64,000 nt of DNA from the NCBI RefSeq assembly GCF_051155795.1, contig NZ_DAXETW010000086.1:62001-126000 (forward strand). The letters run 5' to 3'. Source of the stretch: Longibacter sp051155795 (GTDB lineage: Bacteria; Bacteroidota; Rhodothermia; Rhodothermales; Salinibacteraceae). The position numbers and the translations under genes were made by a program. Below the pieces are notes generated by a model, which did no database searches, was not told the origin of the DNA, and was given only the letters and a program-made list of their open reading frames with translations. The number at the start of each line of letters is the position of its first letter. Within the stretch, counting starts at the first letter, position 1. Below are positions 27,048 through 35,893 of the stretch, piece after piece.

Positions 27048-27764
27048 TTAGTAACGCTTCAATCGGGCCCACACGCGACCGATGATTTCGATATCCAGGT
27101 CGTCGTCGTCCACAACGAAGTCGTAGGTCTCGTACTTCTCGTTGGCGGACACCACCTTCACCGTACGCTTCGGCTGCCGCATCAGGCGCTTAACCTGAAT
27201 GCTCTCCTCCAGCCGGTAAAGGTAGACCCCGTCGCTCGGGATCAACTGATGGTCGGGCGTCGACACCGGCTGAATGATGAGCCGATCCCCGGAGCGAAAT
27301 TCAGGGTCCATTGAGTCGCCAATCACGGGAATCACGAACAACTCTTCCCGATCCACATCCGCATGGCTGACCTCGGCCGGATCGACGTGATAACGGCCCT
27401 TCTCCATACGCTCCGCGACGTAACGACCGTTTTGTCTCGTCACCTCGAACCTGCAGTATTCCAGGGATACATCCTGCAGCGCGTATCCGGCGGATTCTTC
27501 GGTGACGGCAGGCTCGAGAAACGTCACACCCTGGTTTTTCAGATACGCCTTCAAATCGTCGAGAAGGGCTGCATCGATCTTGACGGTCTTCCCTTTCAGG
27601 ATGCGATCGAGCTTGCTGCGACCGGCATCGTCATAGCCGAGAGAGGTGGCCATCTTCCGGACATTTCCTCCAAACTGCTCCTGACAGACGTGATTCAACC
27701 ATTCTCGGGTCTCCTCCCGGACTTCTTTGATCGAACGTGGCGGACGGTACGTTGATACTGACAT
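27048..27764 (-). CDS. LexA/CI-like repressor with S24 peptidase domain
   Basis: This 238-residue protein has an N-terminal DNA-binding region (about 10-80; FGGNVRKMATSLGYDDAGRS is the likely helix-turn-helix). The C-terminal S24 domain has nucleophile Ser151 in VIGDSMDPEFRSGD and general-base Lys192 in IQVKRLMRQP. These are the self-cleavage residues of LexA and CI. No phage genes are near, so it is either a SOS-type regulator or a domesticated repressor. The cleavage site itself is not obvious; an Ala-Gly at 92-93 is farther from Ser151 than usual. An inverted repeat spans its start codon. Confidence 0.82.
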   Translation of the reverse strand: MSVSTYRPPRSIKEVREETREWLNHVCQEQFGGNVRKMATSLGYDDAGRSKLDRILKGKTVKIDAALLDDLKAYLKNQGVTFLEPAVTEESAGYALQDVSLEYCRFEVTRQNGRYVAERMEKGRYHVDPAEVSHADVDREELFVIPVIGDSMDPEFRSGDRLIIQPVSTPDHQLIPSDGVYLYRLEESIQVKRLMRQPKRTVKVVSANEKYETYDFVVDDDDLDIEIIGRVWARLKRY

Positions 27765-27772
27765 AAATCAAC
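27751..27772. promoter_or_regulatory. Inverted repeat over the S24 repressor start
   Basis: GTTGAT (27751-27756) and ATCAAC (27767-27772) form a dyad with a ten-base spacer that covers the repressor's start codon (27762-27764). It could serve as an autoregulatory operator; a second dyad, ATACT-GT-AGTAT, lies upstream at 27964-27975. Confidence 0.4.
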
Positions 27773-28152
27773 ATGGAAACGAGTGGGGCTACAGGCGTCG
27801 TTTGTCCCATCCGTTGCGAAAGAAGGTTGACGAGGCTCCGGCCACCATGACTGCACCGGGAGGGCATCCTTCACACGCGCTTTCGAGGTCCTGCTGAGTG
27901 TATGCGTCGCGTGTGAGCGGACGAACGGATAATGTCGTTCCCGTCGGTTCTTCTTTTAGACGGATACTGTAGTATACAACATGGCATCCGATTCGGTCAA
28001 TATTCCGGGCGAACGCGTGCCAAAATCGCGATGACCGTTGCTTTGGACGGCGCGACGTGCCTTGGAGAGATGGCGTATCCAACGTTCGCGAAATGTCAGA
28101 CGCGGCCGTTCCGTACGACTTCTCAGGGCACGGTCGCCTCTATGGGTGCTTC
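27765..28152. other. Upstream region of the S24 repressor
   Basis: These 388 bases lie between the 3' end of the HEAT-repeat transporter and the S24 repressor. They hold the dyad ATACTGTAGTAT (27964-27975), embedded in TA-rich sequence that could be a promoter for the minus strand. A 97-residue minus-strand frame (27789-28082) has no family-like features and I do not count it as a gene. Confidence 0.45.
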
Positions 28153-31041
28153 TCAAGGCGCACCGGGAAGTTCGTCCCCTTCCTCGAGCTTCGGCGATCC
28201 ATCTCCTGCAACGGCCGTCCCCGTCGACGCGCCATCTCCGTGGGTGATCGCGGGCATGGCGGCCGCCGCGGGCCGATCCTCCGCCACCGCCGGATCAAGG
28301 CGCGGATCGTCCACGGTGGAAAGGTAGTCCCGGGCATCCGCGGGTGTCTTGATCTTCAAGTCGAAGTGTTTTTCGCCGTATTCGACCGCCTTCGCTCCGG
28401 ACGGGTCGTCCAGCAGCGGAAGCAGAATCCGACTCATCGAATAGTCCACGAGGTTGTCTACGAACTCGATCGCGCTGGATCGTAGCGTCTGATCGTCGCT
28501 CGTCAGCCCGAGATAGGCATCGTACACGTCGCGTTGGTCGTACTGCAACCCGAGGAGACGGAAGGTCCGTTCCAGACTGCGCTTCCGCGCTTCTCGTACA
28601 GCCGATCGGTCGGCCGCACCGAGCACGTCCCGGTTGGTGCGCTGAAGCAGATGCAGGACCTGCCCGAGCGCGGCATACCGCTCGATTTCGCGCCGGACCG
28701 CACGTGCGATTTCTTCCGTCGAGAACGATCCATACCCCGATGCGTGGAGGCGACTCAGCGCGCGCACAATCGCGTGCTGAACGGGCACGGGGACGTCCGG
28801 CAGCGCAGCCACCAGCACCGTCATCGCCAGATCGTTCTGCAGGTCGGTCAGGATCCGTGGCACTTGAACGCGAACGTCCATGTTTACCCGGGCGTCTACC
28901 ATCACGTCGTAAAGCGTCCCGAGAATTCGATCACCGAAAAGAGCCAACGCCTCCCGGGCCGCTTCTTCAAACCGCTCCTGCTTCAGGCGGACGAGGAGGG
29001 GATGAACGAACGCCCGCTCCCCACTCCGCCCGGCCGCCTGAATCGCGCCTTCGACGACCTGATCCGACGGATCGAATAGAAGCGCGTGTAGCATCTCGAT
29101 GCGATAGGGCCGGTCGATCACGCCCAGAATGCGCGCGACGTGCGTCCGGGCATCTTCGCCTGCTGCCCCCGGCACCTCCATCAGATGCCGAAGCGTTGCC
29201 TCGGTGATCAAGCGATACGTTTCCGGGCTGCCTTCCTCCGCGATCAGGCCGACAGCCGCTGCCCGAATGCGGACGTCGTCGTGTGCGAGGGCCTCCTTCA
29301 GCCGCTCGATCCGCTCCCCGCTCTGACAGTACAGGTACCGCGCTGCCTCGAGTTGAACATCCGGGTCCGGATCCGTCAGTGCTTCCACAATCTCGGCACC
29401 GAGACCCTCGACGGTACGCACGCGGAGAACACGAATGGCGTGGGCGCGGACTTCGGAAGAGTGATGATCAAAAAGGCACACGAGCGCGTCGACCGGCACC
29501 GTCTCCTCCCCTTCTTCAAGCTGCGTCAGCGCCGCGAGCGTTTCTCGCTCACTTCGGCTGCAGAGCGACTCAAGCAGTTCGTCCAGCGTTTCCGAGACAC
29601 GGGCTTCCGCCTCGTCAGTCGAATCGTTTTCCTCCTGCCGGCGAAGACGTTTCCGAAACTCATCCACATAGGATCGCCGGGCCAGGTAGGCGATGGTGCC
29701 CCAGCCCATGATAAGCACAGCAACCACGCCCCCGAGATCGGCGGTCGAAAAGCCGAGGACGGCGGTGAAGAGCAGCAGGAGGCCGCCCGCCACTCCCTGC
29801 GCGCCCTGATCCACGAACAGATCGACGAACACCTTCACCTTTTTCTTCTTCTGTAGTGACACGGGGACGAACAGCAGCTCACGACCCGTCTTGTCGATGC
29901 TATGCTTGAGCGTCTGGTCGGCCCCTCGCAGGGCCACGCCGGCGACGAGACCTGGGACTAGGACCATCGCAATTGTGCCACCCGCGAGGGCCAGCGGAAG
30001 AACGGAGAGCGCGCCCCCGATACCCAGGACCCGGATGAGTCGGGGCGCGATGAGAAACTGAACAACCAGCGCGACCAGGCTCACGCGACCGTAAAACCGA
30101 CCCATGAAGGACGTCAGGGCGTCCTCGGCGGCAAAGGCCTGGGCGGCTACGGTCTTAAACTGAAAATCGACGAACGTGGAGGTCACCACCATGATGGCGA
30201 TCACCCCGACGATGAGTCGTAGGTGCCGCGAGTTACGAATGATACTCCAGGCTTCCCAGCTGCCGGAGGGACGCGCCGCCATCTGTGTCGACGCTTCATG
30301 CTCTTCCGCCGTGTGCGTCGCCTCCTCCGGGTCCGGCTCGCCATCGTTGACGGCAACGGCCCGCGTCGATTCATCCCTGTCACCGTCGACGGCTGTGGCG
30401 GACGAGGGGTACGTACCGCCATCGACCGTCCCCCCGCGATGGCGATGTCGTGCCCGAATCCACCGGCTCAGCACAACCGACCCGACCAGCAGGAAGGAGG
30501 CGACGAACAGCAACGTACGGCTGTGGATTTCCGCGACATTGACGAGAAGACCCGTCATCTCCCCGCCGGCGACGGCGCCGAGAATAGCACCTGCGCTCAG
30601 CACCGTGAAGACCCGCTTCGCCTGGGAGGCGCCGAAAATGGCGTTTGCGAGCAGCCAGAACTGCGACGTGACGAGCAGACTGAAAATGCTCACCCACGCA
30701 TAGAGAAGATACGGGACCCACGAGGCCTCCGTCGTCAACAGCCAGTACAGTCCGACCAGATTAGCTGCAAGAAACAGCGTCACCCCGTCGACGAGCCGGC
30801 CAATCCGCATGGTCTGACCGACCCGAGTATGCAGGATAACGACCGGTACGACAAGCACCGTCGTCAGAATGAACACATACGGCAGTTCTTCCGGCCCGCG
30901 TCCCGCCAGAAACAGGCTGTCCCGCACCGGCTTCAGCAGGTACAGGATGATCAGCAGGAGGAAGTGATAGGCGGCCATGAGCAGCGCCATTTCCCTCTCA
31001 CCCTTCTGGAGGCCCAGCAATGATGCGAGAAGGCGTGCCAT
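28153..31041 (-). CDS. Npt1/Npt2-type nucleotide transporter with HEAT repeats
   Basis: This 962-residue protein joins two parts. Residues 1 to about 450 are a 12-helix carrier of the ATP/ADP-translocase (NTT) superfamily, with LLLIILYLLKPVRDSLFL near the start, FWLLANAIFGASQAKRVF, and DQTLKHSIDKTGRELLFVPV in the middle. The second half is soluble and built from HEAT-like helical pairs (for example ALTDPDPDVQLEAARYLY and ALAHDDVRIRAAAVGLI). True NTTs exchange ATP for ADP in obligate intracellular bacteria and plastids; free-living relatives have unknown substrates. The HEAT domain suggests regulation or scaffolding. A linker rich in charged residues sits between the halves. Confidence 0.88.
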   Translation of the reverse strand: MARLLASLLGLQKGEREMALLMAAYHFLLLIILYLLKPVRDSLFLAGRGPEELPYVFILTTVLVVPVVILHTRVGQTMRIGRLVDGVTLFLAANLVGLYWLLTTEASWVPYLLYAWVSIFSLLVTSQFWLLANAIFGASQAKRVFTVLSAGAILGAVAGGEMTGLLVNVAEIHSRTLLFVASFLLVGSVVLSRWIRARHRHRGGTVDGGTYPSSATAVDGDRDESTRAVAVNDGEPDPEEATHTAEEHEASTQMAARPSGSWEAWSIIRNSRHLRLIVGVIAIMVVTSTFVDFQFKTVAAQAFAAEDALTSFMGRFYGRVSLVALVVQFLIAPRLIRVLGIGGALSVLPLALAGGTIAMVLVPGLVAGVALRGADQTLKHSIDKTGRELLFVPVSLQKKKKVKVFVDLFVDQGAQGVAGGLLLLFTAVLGFSTADLGGVVAVLIMGWGTIAYLARRSYVDEFRKRLRRQEENDSTDEAEARVSETLDELLESLCSRSERETLAALTQLEEGEETVPVDALVCLFDHHSSEVRAHAIRVLRVRTVEGLGAEIVEALTDPDPDVQLEAARYLYCQSGERIERLKEALAHDDVRIRAAAVGLIAEEGSPETYRLITEATLRHLMEVPGAAGEDARTHVARILGVIDRPYRIEMLHALLFDPSDQVVEGAIQAAGRSGERAFVHPLLVRLKQERFEEAAREALALFGDRILGTLYDVMVDARVNMDVRVQVPRILTDLQNDLAMTVLVAALPDVPVPVQHAIVRALSRLHASGYGSFSTEEIARAVRREIERYAALGQVLHLLQRTNRDVLGAADRSAVREARKRSLERTFRLLGLQYDQRDVYDAYLGLTSDDQTLRSSAIEFVDNLVDYSMSRILLPLLDDPSGAKAVEYGEKHFDLKIKTPADARDYLSTVDDPRLDPAVAEDRPAAAAMPAITHGDGASTGTAVAGDGSPKLEEGDELPGAP

Positions 31042-31160
31042 AGTGTGGAGCGGGAGTCGGCCGAGACGAAGAGTCGCTGCTTGAAGTCAATCCAACGAGG
31101 GCGTTGCAGGAAAAGGTTTCCCACGTGCGTGACGAAGCGGTCTCGTGGCGGGGCCTGCCG

Positions 31161-32975
31161 CTACTGCCGCTCGATGCCGACCACCCGGACTGCGTCCGGC
31201 TCGATGTCTGCGCGGTCAAACACGGATCGAACGTTCGGCGGCGGTGCGGGAGATGAGGGAACGTACACGTAGATGTCGACGGGCGGCGGCCGGACGATGT
31301 CGCACGCGTACACCGGCTGAATCTCGACCTTGACGACACGTCGATTCGGGCCGTTCGCCCCCTTGTCGTCCAGCCAGTCCACCATCGATCGGCTATCAGC
31401 CCGCAGAGGAACGACCGGCTCCGTCGCCTCCCCCTGCGCGATCACACGCTCGCTGTGCCGGAGGCGGTACCGGTACGATGTGCCGGCCGATTCGTGCAGA
31501 CCGCCGTCGACGGACAGGTCGCTGAACCGAAGCATCGGCCCCTCTGCCGTTGTCAGGGCGAGCCGGAACCGGTCAAGCGGAGCCACACGGTGAAACCAGT
31601 ACCGGCCCGTCATGTCGCGACGTTCGGCCAGGATGCGGAGCAGGTAGTCTTCCGCCTCCGGATTCGACATCTCCGCCGCATCGACGACCGCATCGAGATC
31701 CGCGTCGCTGAAGGCCATTACCTGCTTCGCGCCCCAGAAGGCATCGCGGCGCGTGAGTTTCTCGAACGCAGGATTCGGATACGTGGGGACCCACCGGCCC
31801 GGTTTAAATACGTCGGACCGCCAGTACCCCACGGACGGATACTGCGCCGTGCCGTCCTCATCCCACCACCAGAACGGAAACAATCCTCCGCTGACCAGGG
31901 CGAGCGGAATGAGGCGATGATCGATCATATACGCCTGCCCGTGGATCGGGCGGTGCGGTGCACCGGTGTTCGCACCAAGCGTGGAGCTCATATCCTGAAC
32001 GTAGTGCTTAATGTACTCCTGGTCCGTGTAAACGGCCAGCGTATTTGCTGCCCGTCGATCCGTATCGTTCAGCCAGGCGCTCAGCACCCGCAGACCGCGA
32101 AGCTCGCGACGATCCTCGTGCCGGACCCGGTCGTTCGGATCGTCCCCCCGTCGACCACGAAAATTCCACGGCCCCAGCACCTGCCCGTCGACAAAGCGGC
32201 TCGCCATCACCCGGATCTTCCCATCGGCACGGCGCGGCTGGCCCTCGAGCACGGACTGGACGTCGTCCGGACGCATCGGTCGCCGGTCGTTTCCGTCCCG
32301 AACCGTCGCTTCCTCGCCGATCTGGATTTGATCCGGATGGAAATAAGCGATGGTGTTTTCCGGGACGTGATAGCCGGCCGCATGGAAGATCTTTGTCGCG
32401 ATCACCTCGGCGGAAGAAGCCAGCTCCGGGTAGGCGGGCTTGTCGAACTTGAGCAGGTAGCGGACGCCTCGCGCGTCCTCGATGAAGAATCCGGACGCCG
32501 CGCCGACGGATTTTCCACGCCAGATCGTCCACGTCCCGGTCGTGTCAGGGCCGGCGTCCGGTCGACCGTCCGTATTCGGTCCAACCGCGAGTTCGTCCGG
32601 GCCCATGGGCCGGTAGTAGTGCCGCGGCTCCCACCAGCTGGATCGCGGTGGCTCATCGAAGACATTGACATTCACCGCTTCTCTCTCCCCGTCCGTCACG
32701 CCGGCCAGCGCGCCGATTTTCCGTCCTGTCCATGCCAGGTTGAGCGGCTTCTTGACCTGATGGAAGAGCGTCAGATCGACGCGATCCCAGTAAAAGTTCT
32801 GCTCGATTTCCCGGGGTTCAGGAATTGGGCGGCGATCGGGATCTTCCGTCTTGACCGGGCCGAGCGTGTACGGTCTCGACGAGCCGCAGCCACTCGCGGC
32901 GGCCGCAACGAGGACCAGCACGAGAAGCCAGCGGCCCGGTCCTACCGACAGGCGGGGAAGGAGCGAAGAAGCCAT
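31161..32975 (-). CDS. Large lipoprotein with HipA/Fam20-like kinase residues
   Basis: This 604-residue protein has a signal peptide and lipobox AASGC (Cys30). Beyond a beta-rich N-terminal region I see a pattern of an atypical kinase: YLLKFDKPAYP (Lys176), AEVIATKIFHAAGYHVPE (Glu190), a hinge-like SRFVDGQVLGPW, the catalytic-loop-like LNDTDRRAANTLAV (Asp304 or Asp306, Asn311) and YVQDMSSTLG (Asp328), which parallels the metal-binding step of HipA and Fam20 folds. A C-terminal beta domain follows. Kinase activity is an inference. The Omp85-like gene is 75 bases upstream in the same direction. Confidence 0.6.
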   Translation of the reverse strand: MASSLLPRLSVGPGRWLLVLVLVAAAASGCGSSRPYTLGPVKTEDPDRRPIPEPREIEQNFYWDRVDLTLFHQVKKPLNLAWTGRKIGALAGVTDGEREAVNVNVFDEPPRSSWWEPRHYYRPMGPDELAVGPNTDGRPDAGPDTTGTWTIWRGKSVGAASGFFIEDARGVRYLLKFDKPAYPELASSAEVIATKIFHAAGYHVPENTIAYFHPDQIQIGEEATVRDGNDRRPMRPDDVQSVLEGQPRRADGKIRVMASRFVDGQVLGPWNFRGRRGDDPNDRVRHEDRRELRGLRVLSAWLNDTDRRAANTLAVYTDQEYIKHYVQDMSSTLGANTGAPHRPIHGQAYMIDHRLIPLALVSGGLFPFWWWDEDGTAQYPSVGYWRSDVFKPGRWVPTYPNPAFEKLTRRDAFWGAKQVMAFSDADLDAVVDAAEMSNPEAEDYLLRILAERRDMTGRYWFHRVAPLDRFRLALTTAEGPMLRFSDLSVDGGLHESAGTSYRYRLRHSERVIAQGEATEPVVPLRADSRSMVDWLDDKGANGPNRRVVKVEIQPVYACDIVRPPPVDIYVYVPSSPAPPPNVRSVFDRADIEPDAVRVVGIERQ

Positions 32976-33050
32976 AAACGGAGTTGCGGATAAGAAGAAC
33001 GTTGGAGCGCGGCAATGCTCGACACCCCGGACCGGGGATTGACGAAGCGA

Positions 33051-34406
33051 TCAGAACATTTGATTGACGGTCAGGATCGTTCGAAGGCCCTCCTCCCCGG
33101 TGGCGACTTCGAAACGAAACGCGAGGCGTCCTCCACGGATAACGCGAACGCCGCCCCCGTAACTGTAGTGGAACCGGTCGACGGCGATGCCTTCGAACTC
33201 GTTAAAGACCTGACCAGCGTCGACGAAAGCAACGGCATCCATTCGATTCCAGATTGGATACTGGTACTCCGCGTTTGCCACGAGGGCGCCTTCCTCGACG
33301 TATCGTTCGAAGACCAGGCTACGTACTGTCGTCTGCCCCCCGATGCCTGGCAGGCGAAAGAACGGGACGGCCGCGCCGCCGCGGGCGGGCTCCACTTTTT
33401 CCATCCGTACCCGCAGGGCAAGACGGCGTGTCGACGGAAGGAACGGGAGCGGAAGATACTGCTGGATTTCCGCGGCGTAGCCGACGTACCGGAAGGTGCC
33501 CCGACTGAGGTCTTCGGTCGCCTCCCCCTCCAGGCGAACGCGCGTTCCTCGGACGATGCGCTGCTGCTCGCGCGCGGTTCGGTCAATCGTCCACCCGGTG
33601 CGGGCCGTCAGCAAAGCGGTTGCGCGGCCCACGCCTGGCAGCGACACCGGCAGGCGGTCCCCCAGGTCTCCGTCGGCCCGTTTGTTGAACGTGCGCGAGG
33701 CCTCCACCTCGACGTCTCCAACCAACCGTTCCAATGGTTTCAACGTGAGGGTTGCACGCCCGGATAGCTGCCGCGTGAAGTATCTCGTTTCATCCCGTCG
33801 ATCGGCCCGGTTCCCGCGGAGAAAATACCGCCGCTCGGGGTTGGTCAAAAACGTGGCGTTCACCGTAAGGGTCGTGTGCGGTCCGAAGACCGGACCAAAG
33901 CGATAGTCGAGGTCCACCTCGTACCGGCTTCGTGACCCGTAGATGAACGACAAACGGGCGTCGTGCCCGAGGCCCCAGAGGTCGTGGTCAAACACGGCGA
34001 CACCGCCCTGGACACCCACGGGCCCGCCGAGTTCGACGAGCGGGAGCACGCCTTGCACCGGGGCACGCGGCTCGAACAAGGCCGGGTATTCGCGCTCAAG
34101 GTACTTCACGCCCCATCCGATGGGCCGCGTCACGCCGTAGACGAGGTATGACGGCGCCGCCAGCGCGTGGGCCCAGACGCTTCGACTGGAGCGGTAGGGC
34201 ACCGCGTTCGGATGCTGCGATTTCGACGACGAATCGGCCTCGACGACGTCGGCCGTGTCGCGAGCGGGAACCGTCGTCTGCGCGACCGTGGCATCAACCG
34301 TAAAAACGAGCAGCAACAGAATAAGCAGGCTGACCGTGCGCAGGCGCAACGACGAAAGCTCCACCAGAGGCGTCAGGCGGGCGACTCGGTCAAAACCGGG
34401 ACGCAT
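33051..34406 (-). CDS. Omp85/BamA-family outer-membrane barrel (surface antigen)
   Basis: This 451-residue protein has a long signal peptide (LLILLLLVFTVDATVAQ) and a beta-barrel of the surface-antigen family: alternating strands (for example ARLSFIYGSRSRYEVDLDYR), a PFFRLPGIGGQTTVRSLVFE segment resembling the family's conserved loop, and a C-terminus ending in aromatic Phe (TVNQMF) as outer-membrane barrels do. I see no POTRA domains, so it is a short, barrel-only member. The ATG at 34406 is chosen because the upstream extension overlaps the next gene's control region. It is likely co-transcribed with the lipoprotein at 31161. Confidence 0.82.
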   Translation of the reverse strand: MRPGFDRVARLTPLVELSSLRLRTVSLLILLLLVFTVDATVAQTTVPARDTADVVEADSSSKSQHPNAVPYRSSRSVWAHALAAPSYLVYGVTRPIGWGVKYLEREYPALFEPRAPVQGVLPLVELGGPVGVQGGVAVFDHDLWGLGHDARLSFIYGSRSRYEVDLDYRFGPVFGPHTTLTVNATFLTNPERRYFLRGNRADRRDETRYFTRQLSGRATLTLKPLERLVGDVEVEASRTFNKRADGDLGDRLPVSLPGVGRATALLTARTGWTIDRTAREQQRIVRGTRVRLEGEATEDLSRGTFRYVGYAAEIQQYLPLPFLPSTRRLALRVRMEKVEPARGGAAVPFFRLPGIGGQTTVRSLVFERYVEEGALVANAEYQYPIWNRMDAVAFVDAGQVFNEFEGIAVDRFHYSYGGGVRVIRGGRLAFRFEVATGEEGLRTILTVNQMF

Positions 34407-34608
34407 CGCGACGGGGCGGAACGCCGAGGGGAGGCTTGGTTGCACGGGGAAAAACGAGACAAGTATGGTTGAAACCCGGAACGGTCGGTATCTGCATCGG
34501 TGCGTACAGCCGAAGTTCCCAGCGTTACAACGCTTGGACGTCCCGGCCCCCGTACCGACCCGCCGCGCCTGCGTAACGACCGATTGATATACCGAACCAT
34601 CACCGTAT

Positions 34609-35229
34609 ATGTCCTCCTCCGCTGTACCGCCCAACCCCGGTGAACTCCTCAACCGATTCGCCGAGCGTCACTGGAACTTGGCCGCTCGCCATGCCTGGCG
34701 CATGTACAACGAGCGGGGCCGCGGGGCAGTCGTCTTTCGCTCGAATGCAGACGGAGAACGCGGACGCAAGCTCCCGCTGAATTACCTCACCTTCAAAGCG
34801 TCGAAGGAGGAAACGATGGGTACGCAACTGGAGATCGTGCGCCACCTGATCGATACCTACGACCCCGAAAAGGAGGCCGTACTCGCTATTAACTTTCGGG
34901 ACGGTACCACGGTCGTCGATGTATACAAGAAAGAGCCTGCCCCGCCCGACTGCGCCGTTCAGAACGGCCACTCCAACGAACCCGCACGGGATGCAGCCGA
35001 TACGGACATGGTCGACTCGCCCGACGAGATCGAAGAGGTGAATGATCCCGACGGTGCTCGGGGCGACGGGGCGGCCGGCGACGAGCCGGGATTCGACGAT
35101 CAGGGCAACCCCCTCCCTCCCGACGCGCCGAACAACGGCCCGGAGGATGAACCCGGCGGCGGCGATGACGACCACCCCGACCTGCCCGACTTCCTCGGCG
35201 ACGACCCCGACGGCGGCGCGCTCGCCTGA
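34609..35229 (+). CDS. Hypothetical protein with very acidic tail
   Basis: This 206-residue protein has a structured N-terminal half (LLNRFAERHWNLAARHAWRMY, then helices up to VVDVYKKEPAP) and a disordered C-terminal half built of Asp, Glu, Gly and Pro. It has no signal peptide. I do not recognise a family. It is divergent from the Omp85 gene and about 280 bases before groES. The composition fits a halophile's soluble proteome. Confidence 0.65.
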   Translation: MSSSAVPPNPGELLNRFAERHWNLAARHAWRMYNERGRGAVVFRSNADGERGRKLPLNYLTFKASKEETMGTQLEIVRHLIDTYDPEKEAVLAINFRDGTTVVDVYKKEPAPPDCAVQNGHSNEPARDAADTDMVDSPDEIEEVNDPDGARGDGAAGDEPGFDDQGNPLPPDAPNNGPEDEPGGGDDDHPDLPDFLGDDPDGGALA

Positions 35230-35509
35230 CCGTCGTCGCACGGCGTTGCGCCCGTCCCTGCTCTGCCATATCTGACAGGGGACGGCCGACCCGGGGCTGC
35301 CACACCGACCGACGATTCTGCCGTTTCGTCCGCCCCTCCCGGCGGATGAGACGGCTTTTCTATGCTTTGTGAAGAAATATTGGGTGGGCCGACTCTCTGG
35401 ATCGGTTGGGTACGCCGTTTGTGTGGGCGCCGAATCGCAACGGCAGCGGACGGTCTCCGGCTGTTGCATGACCTATCCCCTGTGGTTTCATCAATGATCG
35501 AACCGAAGA

Positions 35510-35800
35510 ATGGCAACGTTCAAACCTCTATCTGACCGCGTGGCTGTTCGCCCCGCACCGGCCGACGAAAAAACAGCGGGCGGCCTCTTCATTCCCGATA
35601 CCGCCAAGGAAAAGCCGAAGCGCGGAACCATCCTCGCGGTGGGCCCCGGACGTTTCGAAAACGGCAACCAGATCGCTATGGATGTGAAGGAAGGTGACGA
35701 CGTATTGTATGGTTCGTACGCCGGCACCGAGATCACGATCGACGGCGAAGACATTCTAATCATGCGCGAGACGGATCTGCTCGGTCGTATCGACGACTAG
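35510..35800 (+). CDS. groES: Co-chaperonin GroES
   Basis: This 96-residue protein caps the GroEL ring. The mobile loop EKTAGGLFIPDTAKEKPKRG and the roof segment, followed by VLYGSYAGTEITIDGEDILIM, match GroES throughout. Length is normal. It is followed after 93 bases by groEL. No CIRCE element (TTAGCACTC dyad) is visible upstream, so HrcA control is not apparent. Confidence 0.98.
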   Translation: MATFKPLSDRVAVRPAPADEKTAGGLFIPDTAKEKPKRGTILAVGPGRFENGNQIAMDVKEGDDVLYGSYAGTEITIDGEDILIMRETDLLGRIDD

Positions 35801-35893
35801 TCCGCTCGCGCCGCCCGCCCATCGGGCCATCCCTTCTGCATTCCGGATCCGCTCCCGCGGCCACCTACTCATTTAACCTGATAGCCTGATCCC

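Noticed and set aside
31455..32993. Long plus-strand frame of 512 residues
   Set aside because: It runs antisense to the kinase-like lipoprotein, which has a lipobox and coherent motifs. The frame is an Arg-rich shadow caused by high GC.
26873..35482. Identical 17-base sequence GCATGACCTATCCCCTG at 26873 and 35466
   Set aside because: One copy includes a stop codon of a gene and no dyad is present. A 17-base match in 64 kb can arise by chance.
35230..35509. CIRCE operator ahead of groES
   Set aside because: I looked for the TTAGCACTC dyad and did not find it.
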